Shown in pieces: positions 5,729 to 10,418 of a DNA stretch of 10,418 bases. Each line of letters begins with the position of its first letter. Position 1 is the stretch's first letter. The stretch spans positions 1 to 10,418 of the forward strand of contig JAZQGP010000051.1 in assembly GCA_045540015.1 (NCBI GenBank). Reading direction: 5' to 3'. The DNA is from UMGS1387 sp045540015 (GTDB lineage: Bacteria > Bacillota > Clostridia > Oscillospirales > CAG-382). The notes beneath the pieces were generated by a model. The model was not told the DNA's origin and searched no databases. It was given only the letters and a program-made list of their open reading frames with translations. The translations under genes and the position numbers were made by a program.

Positions 5729-8700
5729 TCAATCCAGCTCAATAACAACAACGTTATCAACTTGGTAACAGCCTGCGCTCGTTTCGCTTGTCGGGTCTGC
5801 ATAGATTGAGAAGAATCTTCCTTCCTCGCTCTGCATTTCACCGATTATTACAGTCTGTTCAAAATGGTTCCACTCGCCTGCGGCACTTGCCTTAACACCG
5901 CCGACACCGTGGTTTACGTTTCCTGCTGTATCCTTATACTGGATATTACAGCCGAAGGTCATATTAACGCTGTTTCCTGCGTTGTCCGGAATCGCTCTTA
6001 CATCAAAGGCAACAAAGTAGCTCTTGCCTTCTTCAAAGGGATATTCCTGCTGGAAATATGTCCAGAGCTTACCTTCGTTTGCGGCAACATTATAAACATG
6101 GTTGCCTGCCTTCTTGTCGTCCTCAACAATTGTAACCTTACCGTTTATGGACTTAAACGCGCAGTTTGCGGTGTTTTCCGCATCGCCGTTGACAATAGAA
6201 TTTTCGCTGCTTGTCTGTGTTCCTTCATCCTCATGGGTTCCCTTGATAACAACAACGTTATCAACCTGATAGCAAGCTGCACTGTCTTCGCCTGTGGGAT
6301 CTGCATACATCGAGAAGCAGCTTCCTTCGTTTGTTGCAAGCTCTGCAATTGTAACTTCCTTTTCAAAGTGTACCCACTCGCCGGAGGTCGGAAGCTTGAT
6401 TACACCGATACCATGGTTTGTTGCTCCCGAAGCGTCCTTATACTGAATGTTACAGCCGAGAGTAAGGTCAACCTTATTGCCCTTGTTATCGGGAAGTGCT
6501 CTTGCATCAAAGGATACAAAATATGTCTTTCCTTCTTCCCATGTATAATCCTGCTGGAAGTAGGTCCAGAGCTTACCTTCGTTTGCGGCAACATTATAAA
6601 CATGGTTGCCTGCCTTCTTGTCATCCTCAACTATCGTAACCTTGCCGTTTATGGACTTAAACGCACAGTTTGCAGTGTTTTCCGCATCGCCGTTGAGAAT
6701 GGAGTTGTTATTTTTATCGAATACAAGCTCGCCCTCAGGCTCCGTGCTTTCCTCTTTGCTCTCATCCTCGGTTTTTTCTATGAACTTTATATAGTCTACA
6801 TCCATATAACCTACAGCACCGAACGGGTCAAAGCGTACCCTTGTAACTGTGTTCTTCCATGCGGAAAGATTTTTGAGGTCAACCGTGTAGGTTTCCCATT
6901 CGCCCTCTGTGTCAAGCTTTCTGAGAGTTCCCTTTATGGTCTTTGTTTCATTCCAGGTGCTGTCCTTGTCTGTAAGGAAGTATAAACAGAAGCCGCTGGG
7001 AGAAATTGAATTATTTGTATGGCGGTACTTATATCTTACTCTCATTTCAAACTTGGAATACTTTGAGGTATCAATGCTATAGAGAACATTGTTGTTTGCA
7101 ATGGGGTCTGCGTACTCGGTGAGGTTTTCCATATGGAGATACTCGCCGTTCGTTTCAAGCAGCATATTTGACGAAGTAAAGCCCTCTGTTTCATAGCCGT
7201 TGAAATGCCATTCCGCCTCTTTTGCATCATCATTGCTTGCGTAATTTTTAAATTCGGGAGTTTCTATGCTCACCTTTGTTCCTTCACGCTTTGAGGTGTA
7301 TCCGAGAGCCTTGGAGAGCTGCTCAAAATCAATCAGAGGAAGTCCGTCAAGAAGCTCTACGGTATAGCCGAGGTTTTCGGTCTTGCCGTCAACGACATAC
7401 GTGTTCTTTCCTGCGGTATATGTCACCTTATGGTTATTGCCCTCAATCGTGAGAACGCCTGCCTGCTTATTCCATGTGTGGTATACATACAGACTGTAGT
7501 GAACTGCGGTCTCGGGGTCATACGGGAAGAGAATACGATTGCCGCTTACCTTTGCGGGAACACGGCTTGTTGAGTTCATGCCGTTGATGTAAAGCTCCGG
7601 CTTTGCTTCTTCGGCTGCAGTTGACTTAATCTTCAGGAATTCAACTTTCTCTACATAGAATTTAACGCCTGCACCGTTATGACACGGGTCAAGTCTGAGA
7701 AGTGTTACGTTTCCGCCCCAAGCCGGCTTTTCTTCCTTGAAGTTGAAGATATATTCTGTTACTTCATCGGTAGCAGCCTTTATCTGAAGCATTGTTTGAG
7801 CCGTAAGAGGAACCTCGGATCCTGCTTCAAAGAACATCTGAATGTTGCTTCCCGCATCAACGCTCATCTTAACTCTTACCGCATCAACCTCATCAACATT
7901 TACACCGCCGTTTGAAAAGCCCATGGGATAAAGCTGAACGTCGTCCTTTGTGGAAACACCGCTTACGCTTCCGTCCTCGTTATAGGTAAACTCTGCATTT
8001 ACGTTTCTTGGGATTTGTTCAAAGGTGTACGTTCCCACTACCTCATATTCACGCTTATCCTCCTCTTTTTCAACGGGGATTGTTTCCTCGGGAAGAAGCT
8101 TTCTTGCGTACTGCGGATAGAGATGTGTAATACGTTCAAGCTGTGCTTCTGTGGGAACTGCATCGGTATGTTCTTTATCAAGGTCTGTATATGCGTATCT
8201 TATTTCATCCACATATCCAAAGCCGTTAAGCCCCGAGGGCATGATGTATGTACCTTCGCCGTACTCGTTCCAGGTTGAAATCCAGATTGCCTTTTCCTGC
8301 CATGTGCCCTTTTCGGCATACTTCGGAATATATTCGCTCTTCACCCATTCATGGGTTTTCTTATAGTCCGAAACAGACATAAGACCTGTTCTTACGCCGT
8401 GCCAGCCGAGAGAGTTGAAGCCTACGCTGACGGTGGGTATCTGATAGAAGCCGCCCATTCTGCCGTATTGCTCATTCATGTTCTTGTTATGAAGGAATGT
8501 GTTACCCTCTGCATCCCAGTGGTAAGCACCTCTTGCTTCAAAGCCGATTTCAAAGGCTGTGCCTGTGTCCGCACAGGTATAGAGCATACCGTCAAAGCCG
8601 TAGGATTTTGCAACCTCGTTGAGGTATTCAAGCTCTGCCTTCGCATTCGCCGCCGTACCGAAGTAGGTTGAGCCTGCAAGACGGTTTGCTCCGAAGGAGT

Positions 8701-10418
8701 GAAGAACAATCTTATTGTCAATCTTTAAGTATCTGTCATCAAGGAAGTAGTTTTCAAACCAGTAAGGAATTATGTAGTTTCTGAACTGCTGGGAGTCAAC
8801 GGTTGTTCCGCCTGTTTCCCAGAGAATTACATACTTCATGTAATCGCCGTACTTTGAGTACATAAGACCTTCATGCAGCGCATCCGCAAAACGCGGGTCC
8901 TTTATCGCGCCTCTTGACTTATTGTTATACCAGCAGAACACCTGAACGTCAATACCGTGGTTAACCATGTAGTTAACCTCCCAGTCAGCCAGCTCCGGAA
9001 CGCCCTCATCGTAATAACCGAGAACCGGCTTTACTTCATCGTAGGGTGTTACACACGCCCAGCCGACATGCTTGCCGTCGTTGTGCCAGAGCGAGCAGAC
9101 ATTCATAAATACGATGTAATCGGAAAGGTCTGCCTTCTTTTCGGGAGCAGGTGCGTAGTCGTAGTGATCAGCAACCGCGAACACTTCGATATAGTCGTAC
9201 TTCGTCTTTCCGTCTTCAGCGGAAATAACGTAGCTGTCTATGGGGTTTGTCGTATTAAGCGAAACCTCGCCCATAACGCGTCCGTTTACATAAATCTTAG
9301 CCTTAGCTGTGCTTGGGTTACCCTCTATACGGATACGGTACCACATATCGTTTGTCAGAGTGTATATTTCCTTGCCGTTTGCAAAAAGCTTTCCGTCCTT
9401 TGCCTCAACCTTTACAGCCGTTGCATTTGCGCTCATGACGGCGAGCGCCATGTTTTCGTTTTCGCCTCTGTAGATATAGGTTTCGGCAGCATACTTTGTA
9501 TCAATCGGTTCAAAGCTCTTTGACACGCTTGCCGTGCCTTCAAGTATAAGCTCTTCGCCGGAAACATATGCGTTTCCTTCCTTCTTCCAGCCATAAACCT
9601 CATTTATGTCAAACAGGTCAAAATAATCGAAAACTGCATAGTTTGCAGTCATGCAGACCTTTGAGGGAACAACCGAGAGAGTATGCTCTTTGTCTGTTGC
9701 GAAGCGGAAATTTATGATATTATCCGAAAGGAGCGCGTGTGTTCCGCAGTTAACATCATTGATATATGTTGTACTCTGTCCCTTTACAAGGTCAAGAATA
9801 ACGCGGAAATTGAACATTTCGGAAACGTCAGCGCTCTCTGAAATTGCGGTATACCCTCCGTCTTTTCCGAGGATCTGCCACTTGCCGTCAAGAAGCTTTA
9901 CCTGATATACGCTCTTACCCTCTTCATCACGAAATTCCGTATAAAAACCGTCACCGCTTGTCTTGAAAGCAAAGTCGGCAGTTACAATATCCTTGTCAAT
10001 TCTATTGAACTCACGTATAAGAGCTGTGCCCTGTGTTGTGCTTATATCTCTGAAGGTCGCAATCTGCTCTTCAATAGACTTAATGGGTGCACCGCCTCTG
10101 TTATCAAAGGTCCAGCCGGAAGCAAGGTTCTCTCTGATTGTTCCTGCTCTGTTTGCGTTTTCGTTACCGTATGTGCCTCCGGAATAAGCAAACATATATG
10201 AGTCGCGCACGTTGTATTCCTTGAGAGTCTTCTGAAGACGGTTTTCGGGAATTGCAACGCGGTTTATAATAGCCGCAGCTTCGCTTCTCTTGATGTCTGC
10301 ATCGGGGTTAAACGTACCGTATGCATCAGATCCCATTACTACGCCTGCCTTATAGAGCATAAGGATTTTTTCTGCGTAGTCGGAAGCAATGTTTACGTCG
10401 GGAATGAATTTAACGTCA
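5729..10418 (-). CDS. SLH-anchored multidomain protein with GH99-like/WbsX-type catalytic domain and two tandem CBMs (gene A, 5' end beyond right edge)
   Basis: The frame is open through the right edge: 19 sense codons lie upstream of the Met at 10360 and encode an SLH repeat (FIPDVNIASDYAEKILMLY), so that Met is internal and the true start is outside. Counting from that Met, the third SLH repeat ends near residue 37. Beta-sandwich stretches lie at about 55-250 and 255-395. The GH99-like/WbsX-type barrel spans about 400-730 (LGYYDEG at 447-453, DVQVFCWY at 471-478, WNEYGEGTYI at 697-706, with Glu699 and Glu702 as the likely catalytic pair). Next are an RLDP beta-sandwich (771-910), a copper-amine-oxidase-N-like domain (921-1034), an RFDP beta-sandwich (1049-1195), an acidic linker (about 1196-1218) and two CBM4_9/CenC-like modules (1219-1373 and 1388-1543). 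The protein ends right after the second CBM. Same family as gene B, but with a second CBM in place of gene B's terminal RIDP module. It is probably a wall-anchored glycan-active enzyme; substrate unknown. Confidence 0.94.
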   Translation of the reverse strand, partial: DVKFIPDVNIASDYAEKILMLYKAGVVMGSDAYGTFNPDADIKRSEAAAIINRVAIPENRLQKTLKEYNVRDSYMFAYSGGTYGNENANRAGTIRENLASGWTFDNRGGAPIKSIEEQIATFRDISTTQGTALIREFNRIDKDIVTADFAFKTSGDGFYTEFRDEEGKSVYQVKLLDGKWQILGKDGGYTAISESADVSEMFNFRVILDLVKGQSTTYINDVNCGTHALLSDNIINFRFATDKEHTLSVVPSKVCMTANYAVFDYFDLFDINEVYGWKKEGNAYVSGEELILEGTASVSKSFEPIDTKYAAETYIYRGENENMALAVMSANATAVKVEAKDGKLFANGKEIYTLTNDMWYRIRIEGNPSTAKAKIYVNGRVMGEVSLNTTNPIDSYVISAEDGKTKYDYIEVFAVADHYDYAPAPEKKADLSDYIVFMNVCSLWHNDGKHVGWACVTPYDEVKPVLGYYDEGVPELADWEVNYMVNHGIDVQVFCWYNNKSRGAIKDPRFADALHEGLMYSKYGDYMKYVILWETGGTTVDSQQFRNYIIPYWFENYFLDDRYLKIDNKIVLHSFGANRLAGSTYFGTAANAKAELEYLNEVAKSYGFDGMLYTCADTGTAFEIGFEARGAYHWDAEGNTFLHNKNMNEQYGRMGGFYQIPTVSVGFNSLGWHGVRTGLMSVSDYKKTHEWVKSEYIPKYAEKGTWQEKAIWISTWNEYGEGTYIMPSGLNGFGYVDEIRYAYTDLDKEHTDAVPTEAQLERITHLYPQYARKLLPEETIPVEKEEDKREYEVVGTYTFEQIPRNVNAEFTYNEDGSVSGVSTKDDVQLYPMGFSNGGVNVDEVDAVRVKMSVDAGSNIQMFFEAGSEVPLTAQTMLQIKAATDEVTEYIFNFKEEKPAWGGNVTLLRLDPCHNGAGVKFYVEKVEFLKIKSTAAEEAKPELYINGMNSTSRVPAKVSGNRILFPYDPETAVHYSLYVYHTWNKQAGVLTIEGNNHKVTYTAGKNTYVVDGKTENLGYTVELLDGLPLIDFEQLSKALGYTSKREGTKVSIETPEFKNYASNDDAKEAEWHFNGYETEGFTSSNMLLETNGEYLHMENLTEYADPIANNNVLYSIDTSKYSKFEMRVRYKYRHTNNSISPSGFCLYFLTDKDSTWNETKTIKGTLRKLDTEGEWETYTVDLKNLSAWKNTVTRVRFDPFGAVGYMDVDYIKFIEKTEDESKEESTEPEGELVFDKNNNSILNGDAENTANCAFKSINGKVTIVEDDKKAGNHVYNVAANEGKLWTYFQQDYTWEEGKTYFVSFDARALPDNKGNKVDLTLGCNIQYKDASGATNHGIGVIKLPTSGEWVHFEKEVTIAELATNEGSCFSMYADPTGEDSAACYQVDNVVVIKGTHEDEGTQTSSENSIVNGDAENTANCAFKSINGKVTIVEDDKKAGNHVYNVAANEGKLWTYFQQEYPFEEGKSYFVAFDVRAIPDNAGNSVNMTFGCNIQYKDTAGNVNHGVGGVKASAAGEWNHFEQTVIIGEMQSEEGRFFSIYADPTSETSAGCYQVDNVVVIELD
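6060..6192 (-). repeat. In-frame direct repeat, copy 2 (start of the C-terminal CBM of gene A)
   Basis: About 133 bp matching 6564-6696 at 127 positions, offset by exactly 504 bp (168 codons). It begins with a 59-bp identical run (6060-6118). All six mismatches are silent. It encodes the NGDAENTANC...KLWTYFQ part of the second CBM4_9-like module. The rest of the module is far more diverged. Confidence 0.9.
6564..6696 (-). repeat. In-frame direct repeat, copy 1 (start of the first CBM of gene A)
   Basis: Partner of 6060-6192. It encodes the N-terminal third of the first of two CBM4_9-like modules in gene A. Sharp identity in this part and clear divergence afterwards suggest either recent gene conversion or a partial duplication. 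Confidence 0.9.

Noticed and set aside
5612..5809. Plus-strand 65-codon open frame spanning the gene A terminator
   Set aside because: It runs through the terminator and the 3' end of gene A; part of its sequence is the complement of the CBM coding region.
5864..6985. A 373-codon open frame on the plus strand, opposite the CBM part of gene A
   Set aside because: It is antisense to a well-supported gene with clear domains, has no convincing ribosome-binding site, and its Cys- and Ile/Val-rich composition is what the complement of this coding sequence would give. The tandem repeat keeps the frame open twice, explaining its length.
8957..9523. Plus-strand open frame of 188 codons inside gene A
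   Set aside because: Antisense to the conserved catalytic and beta-sandwich coding region; no supporting signals.
10358..10360. Met codon at 10360 as the start of gene A
   Set aside because: The frame remains open to the window edge and the codons upstream encode the start of an SLH repeat homologous to gene B, so the real start is outside the window.

Overview
The window carries three large, paralogous, secreted cell-surface proteins on the minus strand, head to tail. In transcription order they are: gene A, with its 5' end beyond the right edge (5729 to the edge); gene B, complete (383-5461, 1692 aa); and gene C, of which only the first 68 codons are present (1-206). Coding density is high, and the two intergenic gaps (207-382 and 5462-5728) each hold a hairpin or terminator for the upstream gene followed by a promoter for the next. 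I see no RNA genes, mobile elements or CRISPR arrays.

The proteins share one plan: Sec signal peptide, three SLH repeats (cell-wall anchoring), two concanavalin/laminin-G-like beta-sandwich stretches, a GH99-like/WbsX-type (beta/alpha)-barrel domain with a WNEYGEGTY signature, then a series of accessory modules (RIDP-type beta-sandwich, copper-amine-oxidase-N-like domain, second RIDP-type module, CBM4_9/CenC-like module). The C-termini differ. Gene B ends with one CBM4_9-like module plus a third RIDP-type module; gene A ends with two tandem CBM4_9-like modules.

The organism is most likely an anaerobic Gram-positive-type member of the Clostridia (Bacillota), perhaps an uncultured gut or rumen lineage. 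The grounds are SLH anchoring, strong AGGAG ribosome-binding sites with 7-nt spacing, sigma-A-type promoters with exact 17-bp spacers, intrinsic terminators, and the combination of SLH with copper-amine-oxidase-N-like and CBM4_9-like domains. No species assignment can be supported.

Working together (inference): the genes look like a tandemly duplicated family in which each copy keeps its own promoter. They would display related wall-anchored glycan-active enzymes, with alpha-mannan-like or host/plant/microbial glycans as possible but unproven substrates. The duplicates appear to be diverging by accessory-module turnover. The genes' association with a GH99-like rather than a cytoplasmic glycosyltransferase function is the main biological question in this window.
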